Assembly (NCBI GenBank): GCA_963746735.1
Contig: CAVVCO010000017.1
Coordinates: forward strand, 1-64,000
Source of the DNA: CAVSWT01 sp963746735
Lineage (GTDB): Bacteria > Bacteroidota > Ignavibacteria > Ignavibacteriales > Ignavibacteriaceae
DNA: 64,000 nucleotides
Direction: 5' to 3'
The translations under genes and the position numbers were made by a program. The notes beneath the pieces were generated by a model. It worked only from the letters and a program-made list of their open reading frames with translations, was not told where the DNA came from and made no database searches. Shown here piece by piece: positions 55,485 through 64,000 of this stretch (within the stretch, counting starts at the first letter, position 1; each line of letters begins with the position of its first letter).

Positions 55485-56666
55485 TTGTTTTTATCCAGAA
55501 TATACTTTGTAGCTGTAATTGTTCTTACAGGTTTATTTTTATATTCATGCAAAGATGCCCCTGATGCTATAGGCTTGAATGAAGTTCAACAAGAAAAACC
55601 AAACTATGTACATTTTAACAGTGATACAGTAAATCAATCTTCTAATACCTTCAAACATGTTATTCCTTTATTTAATTATAATCGTATACTGGTGGGGAAA
55701 AAGGATAATGTTAAGGCTTCAACCTTAATAAAATTTTATATAAACCTTCCTGATACAATCGCAAATGCAATAAAAGCCGACAGTCTAAATATTGTATCAT
55801 CTACAGTTGAGCTAGTTCGAAATTATTATTTTGGAGATAGTACTGCCAATATTGATTTTAATGCTTATGAAATAAATTCTGAATGGAGTTCAAATTTTAC
55901 TTCCGATAGCCTTAATTCTTTATCTATTGGGGCAACAGATCTTATTCAAAGCAAAGATTTGGGTGATTCGTTATATAACTTTACTATTGACAATAGTGTA
56001 GTTAAAACCTGGCTTCAAGTTGCTGTCGATACAACCTTGCCTAATGTATATGGCTTTATAATTAAGCCGACAGAAAATTCAGAAAAAGTTGTAGGTTTTT
56101 ATCCACTTACTACTAGCTTAACTTATATTCCAAACTTGCAAGTTGTGCTTGAAAAACCAGGTATTTATGTAGATACATTAAATTTTTATCCATATAGAAA
56201 TTTAAGTGTTGTTGAAGGCTCATTACCAACAGTTAGTCAAGGAAATATTTCAATCCAAGGTGGATTGACAGCAAATAGCAAGCTTTGGTTTGATGTTTCC
56301 AGTATTCCTCCGGATGCTGCAATTTCAAAGTCAGAATTAGTTCTAAAACTTGATACTACACAAACAGTTATTGGCAGTACTTCTAATACATCAATTTTAA
56401 TTTATAGCTTAATTGATAGTACAAATATCGATAGCATCTATAGTTCTTCTCTTATTCTAAGTAAAAGCGGAGATAGTCTTTATGTTTCAAGCAATACCTT
56501 AACTGCTTATGTTGATAATTGGATAAGAACCGGCAATAACCAGGGGCTGCGGCTTACAATTTACGGAGAAAATACTGGGCTAGAACTGTTTTCAATTAAA
56601 GGTAGTAATGATGCTAATATTGCTGACAGGCCTAAACTAAAATTAACTTATACTAGATTGAAATAG
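55485..56666 (+). CDS. Secreted lipoprotein, DUF4270/DNRLRE-like
   Basis: A 393-residue lipoprotein with TTG start just after the gmhB stop. The signal (AVIVLTGLFLYSCKDAPDAI) has a lipobox cysteine. The rest is beta-rich with two halves that end in segments like TVKTWL and YVDNWIRTGNNQGLRL, the pattern seen in DNRLRE-type adhesive domains. In Bacteroidota a DUF4270 lipoprotein often follows glgA, and this looks like its counterpart. Function unknown. Confidence 0.7.
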   Translation: MFLSRIYFVAVIVLTGLFLYSCKDAPDAIGLNEVQQEKPNYVHFNSDTVNQSSNTFKHVIPLFNYNRILVGKKDNVKASTLIKFYINLPDTIANAIKADSLNIVSSTVELVRNYYFGDSTANIDFNAYEINSEWSSNFTSDSLNSLSIGATDLIQSKDLGDSLYNFTIDNSVVKTWLQVAVDTTLPNVYGFIIKPTENSEKVVGFYPLTTSLTYIPNLQVVLEKPGIYVDTLNFYPYRNLSVVEGSLPTVSQGNISIQGGLTANSKLWFDVSSIPPDAAISKSELVLKLDTTQTVIGSTSNTSILIYSLIDSTNIDSIYSSSLILSKSGDSLYVSSNTLTAYVDNWIRTGNNQGLRLTIYGENTGLELFSIKGSNDANIADRPKLKLTYTRLK

Positions 56667-56667
56667 C

Positions 56668-57909
56668 ATGAAATTTAAATTTGTTGTTGTATTTTTATTT
56701 TTAACTATTAGTTACTCATTTGCTCAAAATAGTTCAACTTATTCTAGGTTAGGGATAGGTGATTTAATGTACTCATATTCTGGGCGGAGTCTTGGAATGG
56801 GTGAGAGCGGTGTAGCAAATTCTGATTATAATTTTATTGGTATATTAAATCCAGCCGGTTGGAACTCTCTTAATAGAACGCGTATTGAAATTGGCGGTTA
56901 TTATAACGGACTTTATATATCCAACAGTTCTATAAAGAAATACTATTCCGAAACTGAATTTACAGGTTTTACTTTCGGATTCCCTGTCAGCCGTGTATAC
57001 GGAATTAGTGCAGTTTTAGGAATAGTCCCATATTCTAATGTTAGCTATAAATCTGAAGCAGATAATTCTGTTCAAAGCGGAATTTCAGGCTCTATGATTA
57101 CCTATGAAGGAACAGGCGGCTTATCTAAGATGTTTATAGGTACATCTTATACTCTTCCTTTTAATTTGAGCATTGGAGCTACTTTGGATTATTATTTTGG
57201 AAATTTAAGATATTCTTCATTGATAGATCTTGATGGAACAGGAACATATCAAACAAAATTTTTAAGAGATTACCGCCCCAATGGAATTGGAACAACTGTT
57301 GGACTTATCAGTCCGGATTTTTCTAGTATTTTAAATTCAAAAGGAATCTCAAATCTAAGGTTTGGAATTTCCGCAAATATAATTACAAAACTTTCTACAG
57401 ATACACTACTAACTTATTCTTCTCCGGTTATAACCGATACAATCGCCAATGGTTCTGCAAAGATGGATATTCCTACAAGAATAAGTTCAGGAGTTAGCTT
57501 TGTATTAAACAAATATTATAGATTTAATGTAGATTATGTTTTTCAGCCATTTAAGGATTATGCTTTTAACGGAAACAAGTTTTCAAGCTTACGGAATATT
57601 ACAAAATTAAGTTCGGGATTTGAATATAGGCCTCAAATCGATCTTGGGTCAACATTTTGGGAACAAATCATCTGGCGTGCAGGTTTAAGCTATGAGCAAA
57701 CTCAATACAAGGTAAATGGTACTGGGATAAATCAATTTTCAATTTCAGGCGGGTTATCGTTGCCTTTGGGTATTGGAAATAGTTTAGATTTAGCATTAGA
57801 ATATTCAACAAGAGGTACAACCAGCTCGAATTTGATGAAAGAAAATATTATCAAACTAGGCCTGGGAATTAGTTTCGGCGAACTTTGGTTCATACGTCAA
57901 GAAAAATAA
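56668..57909 (+). CDS. Outer-membrane beta-barrel protein
   Basis: A 413-residue exported protein (signal peptide ending SYSFAQ). After cleavage it begins NSSTYSRLGIGDLMYSYSGR, with SLGMGESGVAN and NPAGWNSL reminiscent of FadL/PorV-like barrels, then alternating amphipathic strands to the C-terminus, which ends IKLGLGISFGELWFIRQEK. It should sit in the outer membrane. It follows the lipoprotein gene by one base, so the two may act together. Substrate unknown. Confidence 0.72.
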   Translation: MKFKFVVVFLFLTISYSFAQNSSTYSRLGIGDLMYSYSGRSLGMGESGVANSDYNFIGILNPAGWNSLNRTRIEIGGYYNGLYISNSSIKKYYSETEFTGFTFGFPVSRVYGISAVLGIVPYSNVSYKSEADNSVQSGISGSMITYEGTGGLSKMFIGTSYTLPFNLSIGATLDYYFGNLRYSSLIDLDGTGTYQTKFLRDYRPNGIGTTVGLISPDFSSILNSKGISNLRFGISANIITKLSTDTLLTYSSPVITDTIANGSAKMDIPTRISSGVSFVLNKYYRFNVDYVFQPFKDYAFNGNKFSSLRNITKLSSGFEYRPQIDLGSTFWEQIIWRAGLSYEQTQYKVNGTGINQFSISGGLSLPLGIGNSLDLALEYSTRGTTSSNLMKENIIKLGLGISFGELWFIRQEK

Positions 57910-57936
57910 AACACTTAACAAATTAAGGGTAAAAAA

Positions 57937-59229
57937 TTGAAAATAAGAATGAAAATATTTGGTGCAGCTACCTTCATTTATCTATTCTTTTCTGTTTCTT
58001 CTTCTTTTGCATATACGTTAACTAATGAAGTAGCATTATCTGATTCAAACAATCCAGATATAAATAAGCTTAGGGCAACATACAGCCTATTTTCAGAATA
58101 TTATAAAAATAAAGATTATAAAAGCGCTCTCCCGTATGGCTGGCAGGTGCTGCAGCAAGATCCTAAAATGTTTGCTAAATGGATTTATTATAAAATGGAA
58201 GATGCATTATGGTATCTTCATGATTCTACAGATATAGCTCCTGAAGAAAAGAAAGCTGTGGGCGACACAATTGTTTATTTGTATAAATTGGCTATGGAAA
58301 ATTATCCTTCTGATAAAGCCTTTTTCCAGGAAAGGGAGGCATTTGTTACAGAAAGCTGGTTAAATTGGGATATTGATAAAGTAATAAAAGAATATGAAAA
58401 AGCTGCACACATTGATACTAACATGTCATCATATTATTATAATAGATTGGGTCAGCTATATATTAAGAAATCTGAAACTGATCAAGAATATCTTGTAAAA
58501 GCCATTACACTTTATTCTATGTTAAGTGATAGAGAACCCGACAATCCTCAATGGCCAGATATACTTCAATCTATTGTTAAAAACCCAGAAGATCTATTAG
58601 CGATTTTAAAAAAGCAGTGGGAGAAAGAGCCGCAGAATGCTGAAAAAGCTTATAAATATGCAGACATGGCCCAAAGGCTTGGTAAATATCAGGAATCCAT
58701 TAAGCCGCTTGAATTTTTAGTTTCACAAAGCCCGGAAGGTGTTAACTATTGGACAAAACTCGCCAATGCCTATCAAAAAACAGAGCAATGGAATAAATCT
58801 GAAGATGCATATAAAACTTTGGAGAAAATCGATTCTCAAAATAAAAATCATTATTTAAATCTCGGAATTATATATGACGAGAAAGGACAGCCAAGTGCAG
58901 CTAGAGCACAGTATCTAAAAGCAAGTGAAGTTGGAAAGGGTTGGGGATTACCAATCTATTATGAAGGTTTATTATATGAAAAATCTGCAAGAAGTTGCGG
59001 AGAATTTAATTTTGAAGCTAAATTAGTTTATCAACTTGCTGTAGATACATACAGAAAAGCTGCTACCATGGACCCAACTGTTACACAAGCTCGTGAAAGA
59101 GCAAATGCTTTATCTAGTTCAGTTCCGACTCAGGAGGATTATTTCTTCCATAAATATAAATCTGGAGATATAATTCCAATTAAAGGTGAATGTTATAACT
59201 GGATAGAAAAAACCATAAAGGTACCTTAA
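57937..59229 (+). CDS. Periplasmic tetratricopeptide-repeat protein
   Basis: A 430-residue protein. The TTG start at 57937, behind AAGGG, is preferred to the ATG at 57949; either gives a signal peptide (ending SSSFAYT). Helical TPR-like repeats run through residues 50-400 (YYNRLGQLYIKKSE, YKYADMAQRLGKYQESIKPL, YLNLGIIYDEKGQPSAARAQ). It closes the unit glgA-gmhB-lipoprotein-barrel-TPR and may be a scaffold for envelope proteins. A terminator lies before glyA. Confidence 0.8.
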   Translation: MKIRMKIFGAATFIYLFFSVSSSFAYTLTNEVALSDSNNPDINKLRATYSLFSEYYKNKDYKSALPYGWQVLQQDPKMFAKWIYYKMEDALWYLHDSTDIAPEEKKAVGDTIVYLYKLAMENYPSDKAFFQEREAFVTESWLNWDIDKVIKEYEKAAHIDTNMSSYYYNRLGQLYIKKSETDQEYLVKAITLYSMLSDREPDNPQWPDILQSIVKNPEDLLAILKKQWEKEPQNAEKAYKYADMAQRLGKYQESIKPLEFLVSQSPEGVNYWTKLANAYQKTEQWNKSEDAYKTLEKIDSQNKNHYLNLGIIYDEKGQPSAARAQYLKASEVGKGWGLPIYYEGLLYEKSARSCGEFNFEAKLVYQLAVDTYRKAATMDPTVTQARERANALSSSVPTQEDYFFHKYKSGDIIPIKGECYNWIEKTIKVP

Positions 59230-59296
59230 TGATTTTATTTCACAAATTTTTTATCAAATTTATTTTTGATAAAAAATTTTGATATAAGTAATTTTC

Positions 59297-59334
59297 AAAA
59301 GGTTTCGTAATTTTATTTGCGAAACCTTTTCTAT
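59297..59334 (+). terminator. Rho-independent terminator before glyA
   Basis: An 11-base perfect stem, AAAAGGTTTCG and CGAAACCTTTT, with a 12-base loop and a T-rich tail. It ends the transcript of the TPR protein gene, 68 bases after its stop. Confidence 0.85.
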
Positions 59335-59371
59335 TTATCTAATTCATAATCAAATAAAACCGGTTTAAAAT

Positions 59372-60667
59372 ATGTATGATAGCTTAAAAAAAGATGAAAA
59401 AATTTTTGAAATCTTAAATCTTGAAACAAAAAGACAGCAGGAAAAGCTTGAATTGATTGCTTCAGAAAATTTTGTTAGTCCGGCTGTTCTTGAAGCTGCT
59501 GGTTCGGTTCTTACTAATAAATATGCAGAAGGATATCCAGGTAAAAGATATTACGGTGGATGTGAATTTGTTGATATGGCTGAAGAACTTGCACGAGAAA
59601 GACTTAAAGAATTATTTAATGCTGAATATGTAAATGTACAGCCTCATAGCGGTTCTCAAGCAAATATGGCTGTCTTAATGACTGTTTTGAAACCGGGAGA
59701 TAAATTCCTTGGATTAAGTTTAGCACACGGTGGGCATTTAACTCATGGTTCTCCTGTAAACTTTTCGGGGCAGTTATATGAGGCAGTAGGTTATTCTTTA
59801 AATAAGGAAACTAAATTATTAGATTATAATATAATAGAAGATTTAGCTAAAAAAGAAAAACCAAAAATGATTATAACCGGGGCCAGCGCTTACTCAAGAG
59901 AGTGGGATTATAAAAAATTCCGTGAGATCGCTGATTCGGTAGGTGCTTTTTTAATGTGCGATATGGCTCATCCTGCTGGCTTAATTGCAAAAGGTTTATT
60001 AAATAATCCGCTCCCATACTGTGATTTTGTTACTTCAACTACGCACAAAACTTTACGAGGTCCTCGCGGCGGTATAATACTTATAGGAAAAGACAAAGAA
60101 AATTCTTTTGGAATCAAGACACCTAAAGGTGACAGAACAAAAATGATGTCTGAATTAATTGATTCTATGGTAATGCCGGGAATTCAAGGCGGTCCTTTGA
60201 TGCACATAATTATGGCTAAGGCAGTTGCGTTTGGAGAGGCATTAAATGATTCTTTTTTATTATATGCAAAACAAATAATAAATAATTCTAAAAAGCTTGC
60301 AGAAAAATTAATTGAATATAATTTTGATATAATTTCAAATGGTACTGATAATCATTTAATGCTTATTGATTTGTCAAATAAAAATATTACTGGTAAACAG
60401 GCTGAGCAATCTTTAGGTAAAGCTGGAATAACAGTGAATAAAAACATGGTGCCATTCGATTCACGCAGTCCATTTGTTACAAGCGGAATTAGAGTTGGAA
60501 CTCCGGCAGTAACAACCCGAGGCATGAAAGAAAATGAAATGATTGAGATTGCAGAATTTATTAATCGTGCAGTTTCAAATTTTGAAGATGATAAGAAGTT
60601 AGATGAAATTAAATTAGAAGTTAAAAAACTTTGCTCACAATTCCCTTTATATTCTGAATTAAATTAA
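59372..60667 (+). CDS. glyA: Serine hydroxymethyltransferase
   Basis: A 431-residue PLP enzyme of normal length. LIASENFVSPAVLEAAGSVL and YAEGYPGKRYYGGCEFVD open it; the PLP lysine is in TSTTHKTLRGPRGG; VQPHSGSQANMAV and RVGTPAVTTRGMKE are conserved. It interconverts serine and glycine with tetrahydrofolate. It lies between a terminator and tatC, 15 bases upstream. Confidence 0.98.
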   Translation: MYDSLKKDEKIFEILNLETKRQQEKLELIASENFVSPAVLEAAGSVLTNKYAEGYPGKRYYGGCEFVDMAEELARERLKELFNAEYVNVQPHSGSQANMAVLMTVLKPGDKFLGLSLAHGGHLTHGSPVNFSGQLYEAVGYSLNKETKLLDYNIIEDLAKKEKPKMIITGASAYSREWDYKKFREIADSVGAFLMCDMAHPAGLIAKGLLNNPLPYCDFVTSTTHKTLRGPRGGIILIGKDKENSFGIKTPKGDRTKMMSELIDSMVMPGIQGGPLMHIIMAKAVAFGEALNDSFLLYAKQIINNSKKLAEKLIEYNFDIISNGTDNHLMLIDLSNKNITGKQAEQSLGKAGITVNKNMVPFDSRSPFVTSGIRVGTPAVTTRGMKENEMIEIAEFINRAVSNFEDDKKLDEIKLEVKKLCSQFPLYSELN

Positions 60668-60682
60668 ATAGAAAAAGCTACT

Positions 60683-61447
60683 GTGGCAGACCGGGAAATT
60701 ACCAATCATAATTCTGAAGCTGAAGAAGATCTTGGCGGAGAAATGTCTTTTCTTGACCATCTCGAAGAATTGAGATGGCGTCTTATCTATTCATTAATTG
60801 GTTTAGTTGTTGGCACAGCTATTTGCTGGATATTCATTGATTTTTTAGTAAATGCCATATTATTAAAACCAGCAATGGATTCCGGAGCAAAACTACAGAA
60901 CCTTAGGCCATTCGGACAATTATTCATGTATATGCAAGTTGCAATAGTTGGTGGAGTAATTTTAAGTCTTCCCAATATCTTTTACCAGCTTTGGAGTTTT
61001 ATAGCCCCAGCGTTAAAAAAGAAAGAACGTAAATATGCACTGATGATTGTTTTTTATTCAACAGTTTGTTTTTTAAGCGGAATTGTATTTGCGTATTATG
61101 TCATGCTGCCGTTAACCTTAAAGTTTGCAGCACAATTTGGTACAAAGGAGATCGCTAATCAATTTGCCATTGATGAATATCTTTCAATTATTATTAGTGT
61201 AATGCTTGCCGCTGGCTTTATATTTGAACTTCCGATGATTTCATTTTTCTTAACAAAGCTTGGCATTCTTAAGCCTCAATACATGAGAAAATACCGTAGG
61301 CATGCAATTGTTGTTATTATGATTTTGGCTGCATTTCTTACACCGGGAACAGATCCGGTTTCGCAAATTGTACTTGCAGTCCCGTTGGTTTTATTATATG
61401 AAATAAGTATTTTCATTTCAAAAATTTCAGTTAAAAAAGTTGATTAA
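60683..61447 (+). CDS. tatC: Sec-independent protein translocase TatC
   Basis: A 254-residue protein with six predicted membrane helices and GTG start. The N-terminal cytoplasmic motif MSFLDHLEELRWRL and the later LTPGTDPVSQIVLAVPLVLL are diagnostic of TatC; the loop after helix 2 has FYQLWSFIAPALKKKERKYA. It binds twin-arginine signal peptides. tatA/B genes are not near. The next gene overlaps by 8 bases. Confidence 0.96.
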   Translation: MADREITNHNSEAEEDLGGEMSFLDHLEELRWRLIYSLIGLVVGTAICWIFIDFLVNAILLKPAMDSGAKLQNLRPFGQLFMYMQVAIVGGVILSLPNIFYQLWSFIAPALKKKERKYALMIVFYSTVCFLSGIVFAYYVMLPLTLKFAAQFGTKEIANQFAIDEYLSIIISVMLAAGFIFELPMISFFLTKLGILKPQYMRKYRRHAIVVIMILAAFLTPGTDPVSQIVLAVPLVLLYEISIFISKISVKKVD

Positions 61448-62420
61448 AAAAGATCTTTCAGAAATAAGCAAGCCTATAAAATCCGAGTTAGAAACTTTTA
61501 ACGAATTATATAAGCAATCCATAAAATCCAATGTTGGATTAGTTGATCTGATTGCTAAATATATAATTAGACAAAAAGGTAAAAAAATTCGTCCTCTTCT
61601 TGTATTGCTTGCTGCAAAAGTTGCTGGAGGTATTAATGATAGAAGCTACCGCGGCGCAGTTTTAGTTGAACTTCTTCATACTGCAACTTTAGTACATGAT
61701 GATGTAGTTGATAATGCAGACATGCGAAGAGGGTTCTGGTCGATAAACGCGGTATTTAAAAATAAAGCTGCTGTACTTATGGGGGATTATCTTTTAGCTA
61801 GGGGCCTACTAATTGCCGTTGATGGGAAAGATTATGATTTTTTAGGAGTAATAACAAATACAGTAAAAAGAATGTCTGAGGGCGAACTGCTCCAGATTAG
61901 GAAAACTCGTAAGCTTGATATAGATGAAGAAACATACTTTAAAATCATTTCGGATAAGACGGCATCTCTTTTAGAAACTTGCTGTCAGATTGGAGCTTTG
62001 AGTAGTACTGAAAACCCAGAGTATCAACAGGCAATGAAAAAATTTGGTGAATCAATTGGAATGGCATTTCAAATAAGAGATGATATTTTAGATTATGAAG
62101 GAACTGCAACATTAATAGGGAAGCCGGTTGGCGGAGATATTAAAGAAAAGAAAATTACTTTACCACTCATTTATTCTTTAAATCAAGTTTCAAAATCAGA
62201 AGCAGATTCAATTAGAAAATTAATTAAAAACGGTGGTAAAAAAGAAGATGTTCAAAAAATAATTGAATTTGTAAGAAAAAATAACGGTATCGAGTATGCC
62301 CTTAAAGTTGCACATGATTATTCAACAACTGCAATGGAAATGCTAAAAATATTTCCTGACTCTCCCAGCAAAATTGCGCTTCAGGCTTTAGTTGATTTTA
62401 TAACAGATCGAAAGAACTAA
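61440..62420 (+). CDS. Polyprenyl diphosphate synthase
   Basis: A 326-residue trans-prenyltransferase with TTG start overlapping tatC. First aspartate motif: LVHDDVVDNADMRRG; second: FQIRDDILDYEG; GKKIRPLLVLLAAKVAGG precedes them. It condenses isopentenyl diphosphate onto allylic diphosphates. The small residues before the first motif do not settle chain length, but the size fits octaprenyl/heptaprenyl synthases that make quinone side chains rather than farnesyl synthase. Confidence 0.9.
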   Translation: MIKKDLSEISKPIKSELETFNELYKQSIKSNVGLVDLIAKYIIRQKGKKIRPLLVLLAAKVAGGINDRSYRGAVLVELLHTATLVHDDVVDNADMRRGFWSINAVFKNKAAVLMGDYLLARGLLIAVDGKDYDFLGVITNTVKRMSEGELLQIRKTRKLDIDEETYFKIISDKTASLLETCCQIGALSSTENPEYQQAMKKFGESIGMAFQIRDDILDYEGTATLIGKPVGGDIKEKKITLPLIYSLNQVSKSEADSIRKLIKNGGKKEDVQKIIEFVRKNNGIEYALKVAHDYSTTAMEMLKIFPDSPSKIALQALVDFITDRKN

Positions 62421-62439
62421 TTTCTCCTTAATCGTAACT

Positions 62440-62928
62440 TCATTTCTGATCTTTTATAGCTTCCTTAAAAACAAATCCTTTAACCGGTGCTCTTAAAGTT
62501 AAAACCGGACAAGGAGCTTTTCTAACTACTTTTTCAGCAGTGCTGCCGAATAAAATATGCTCTATCCCAGTATGCCCATGTGTAGCTATAATAATTAGGT
62601 CAACATCCTCTTCATTTGCGGTTTCTATAATTTCAATAAATGGTTTGCCGGTTTTAACAATTGTTCCCGATTTTATTTCAGGTGGAATTTCTTTCTTTGC
62701 AAGATTATCTAATTCTTCTTTAGCGCGTATATCCATCTCGACATCAACTGAAGGCATAGCAATTTGACCCATGCTAAAATCTGGTGGATAAATTACAGGT
62801 TCTACAACATAAATTAATATTAGCTCTGCATTAAAAGCTTTAACAAAATTAACCGCATATTTTAATGCGCTTTTAGAATAGTCGGAAAAATCAATTGGGG
62901 CGAGAACTTTTTTAATATCCGGTTTCAT
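62440..62928 (-). CDS. Universal stress protein (UspA family)
   Basis: A 162-residue UspA-fold protein: KVLAPIDFSDYSKSALKYAV at the N-terminus and the ATP-binding loop THGHTGIEHILFGSTAEKVV, so ATP-binding type. It overlaps the upstream cyclic-nucleotide-binding gene by 17 bases, suggesting a shared transcript and perhaps shared response to energy state. It converges with the prenyl synthase gene at 19 bases. Confidence 0.93.
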   Translation of the reverse strand: MKPDIKKVLAPIDFSDYSKSALKYAVNFVKAFNAELILIYVVEPVIYPPDFSMGQIAMPSVDVEMDIRAKEELDNLAKKEIPPEIKSGTIVKTGKPFIEIIETANEEDVDLIIIATHGHTGIEHILFGSTAEKVVRKAPCPVLTLRAPVKGFVFKEAIKDQK

Positions 62929-63481
62929 AATCTTTCCCTACATTTATTTTTAATTCATTTTGAATTTTGAAATTATCTTCGTTTAATTTTCTTAAGCGTA
63001 CAGCAACAATATGTGAAATGCCCTGCAATATTTTTATACCTTTACGTGGATACTTTTCTATAAAATCATCTAAATCCGGTTTGAAGATTACAGCCAGCCT
63101 TGTTTCATTTTTTGCAACTGCGGAAGCAGATCTTTTTTCACCATCTACTAATGCCAATTCTCCAAAAAAATCACCTTTCTTAAAAGTTGCTAATGAAATA
63201 ATAGAACCTTCCTCATTCGTTCTTTGAATAGTAACTTCACCAACACGAATTAAATATAATCCGATGCCTGGATCACCCTGGTAAAAAATATATTCGCCCG
63301 GCAAATAACTACGATTATGAATTATATTAGTTAAAAGAGAAATATCTTTTCTATTTAATTCACTAAAAAGGGGAATAGATAATAATGATTTTTCAAGGTC
63401 TGCTTTATCTGTAGGTGATTTAAAAAGATTCGCCCAAAAGCTGCTGTGAATAATTCTGTTATTATTTTTTAAATCTTCCAT
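62912..63481 (-). CDS. Cyclic nucleotide-binding domain protein without DNA-binding domain
   Basis: A 189-residue protein with one cNMP-binding domain (about 35-155). The phosphate cassette is FFGELALVDGEKRSASAVA, with the conserved Glu and Arg, so it could bind cAMP or a similar nucleotide. Unlike Crp it has no C-terminal helix-turn-helix; the tail is a charged helix. It lies 8 bases after hisA and overlaps uspA. Role unknown; perhaps it works with another effector. Confidence 0.88.
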   Translation of the reverse strand: MEDLKNNNRIIHSSFWANLFKSPTDKADLEKSLLSIPLFSELNRKDISLLTNIIHNRSYLPGEYIFYQGDPGIGLYLIRVGEVTIQRTNEEGSIISLATFKKGDFFGELALVDGEKRSASAVAKNETRLAVIFKPDLDDFIEKYPRKGIKILQGISHIVAVRLRKLNEDNFKIQNELKINVGKDYETGY

Positions 63482-63489
63482 AATTCCTC

Positions 63490-64000
63490 TTATTGAAAAA
63501 TTCCAGATTCAGCAACACGCCATAGTTTTTGACATGGAAATTTATTTTCGTAAAGCGCTCTGCCAACTATTACAGAATCTACTCCAATTGGTATTAGGTT
63601 CTGAACATCCATTAATTCATCTTTATTTCTAATTCCGCCGGAAAGAGTAATTTTTTTATGAGTAGCGCCAGCTATTTCTTCTGCGAGTTTTAAATTTGGA
63701 CCTCCAAGCAATCCATTTCTAATTACATCTGTAACGATAAATCTTTCTATTCCCATATCCGACATTTTCTTTGCAAAATCTAAATAAGAAATACCAGTTT
63801 TAGTTCTTCGTCCTCGAATAATTAATTCACTGTCAACAATATCAAGTCCGATTGTTATTCTAAGGGGTCCGTATTTTTCAAATAGCTGCTTGAATAATTC
63901 CGGTTTATCAATTGCCATTGTTCCAATAACAAGCCTCGAAACTCCCATTTCCAGCAGTTCATCTGCATCCTCCATTGTTCTGATGCCGCCGGCAAATTCA
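63490..64000 (-). CDS. hisA: HisA isomerase, partial (5' end outside window)
   Basis: The C-terminal 170 residues of phosphoribosylformimino-5-aminoimidazole carboxamide ribotide isomerase. It enters in frame at the edge with EFAGGIRTMEDADELLEMGV; IGTMAIDKPELF, VTDVIRNGLLGGPNLKL and the phosphate loop ITLSGGIRNKDEL follow. The catalytic Asp region VTDV is kept. HisA opens the ring in histidine synthesis. Other his genes presumably lie beyond the edge. Confidence 0.95.
   Translation of the reverse strand, partial: EFAGGIRTMEDADELLEMGVSRLVIGTMAIDKPELFKQLFEKYGPLRITIGLDIVDSELIIRGRRTKTGISYLDFAKKMSDMGIERFIVTDVIRNGLLGGPNLKLAEEIAGATHKKITLSGGIRNKDELMDVQNLIPIGVDSVIVGRALYENKFPCQKLWRVAESGIFQ

Overview
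The window is AT-rich bacterial chromosome with dense, mostly operonic coding. It holds no rRNA, insertion sequence, prophage or CRISPR array that I can recognise. The gene content suggests a member of the Bacteroidota/Chlorobi/Ignavibacteria group, with Ignavibacteria my best guess. Supporting signs are many secreted proteins with signal peptides ending in FAQ or similar, DUF6090-type membrane proteins, long periplasmic Reg_prop/Y_Y_Y propeller sensors, a SusE/F-like domain, DUF3857 transglutaminase-like pairs, and the order infC-rpmI-rplT-pheS-pheT-zapA-rny. No marker in the window fixes the species.

Layout. 1-7105 (minus): three tandem DUF6090-type proteins, then a partner-switching signalling set made of a propeller sensor with a SpoIIE phosphatase output, a STAS anti-anti-sigma protein and an RsbW-like kinase. 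7495-11450: two DUF3857/transglutaminase-like exported proteins, the first of which seems to have lost its catalytic residues. 11456-16393: a PLP deaminase/desulfhydrase, then a propeller histidine kinase overlapping its NarL-type regulator. 16566-24399: a small unknown protein, a structured intergenic hairpin, and an accessory cluster of hexapeptide acyltransferase, acyl carrier protein, AsnB-like amidotransferase, acyl-AMP ligase and NadE-like synthetase, followed by a membrane metallophosphoesterase. 24558-33580 (minus): PEP carboxykinase, CoA-transferase, methylmalonyl-CoA mutase, epimerase and a four-part Na+-translocating decarboxylase, which together link PEP/succinate to propionate. 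33970-43375: tRNA-Leu, tRNA-Val, thrS, infC (predicted AUC start), rpmI, rplT, pheS, pheT, a coiled-coil protein, zapA, a probable 6S RNA and rny. 43489-50160: coaE, pheA, proline dehydrogenase, tsaD, a chorismate mutase-MltG fusion and an Ig-like lipoprotein. 50164-53190 (minus): NamZ-like hydrolase, hutI and a SPOR lipoprotein. 53416-59229: glgA, gmhB, a lipoprotein, an outer-membrane barrel and a TPR protein. 59372-62420: glyA, tatC and a polyprenyl synthase. 62440-64000 (minus): a universal stress protein, a cyclic-nucleotide-binding protein and hisA, cut by the window edge.

Six genes, including the essential pheT, are each split by one single-base indel. Joining the two frames restores a full-length family member every time. 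Three of the six lie at short homopolymers. I read these mainly as sequence or assembly errors and annotate each as one gene.

The most unusual items are the chorismate mutase-MltG fusion, the carrier-protein/amidotransferase cluster at 17-22.7 kb, the active/inactive transglutaminase pair, the DUF6090-SusE/F fusion, and the hairpin at 16853-16921.
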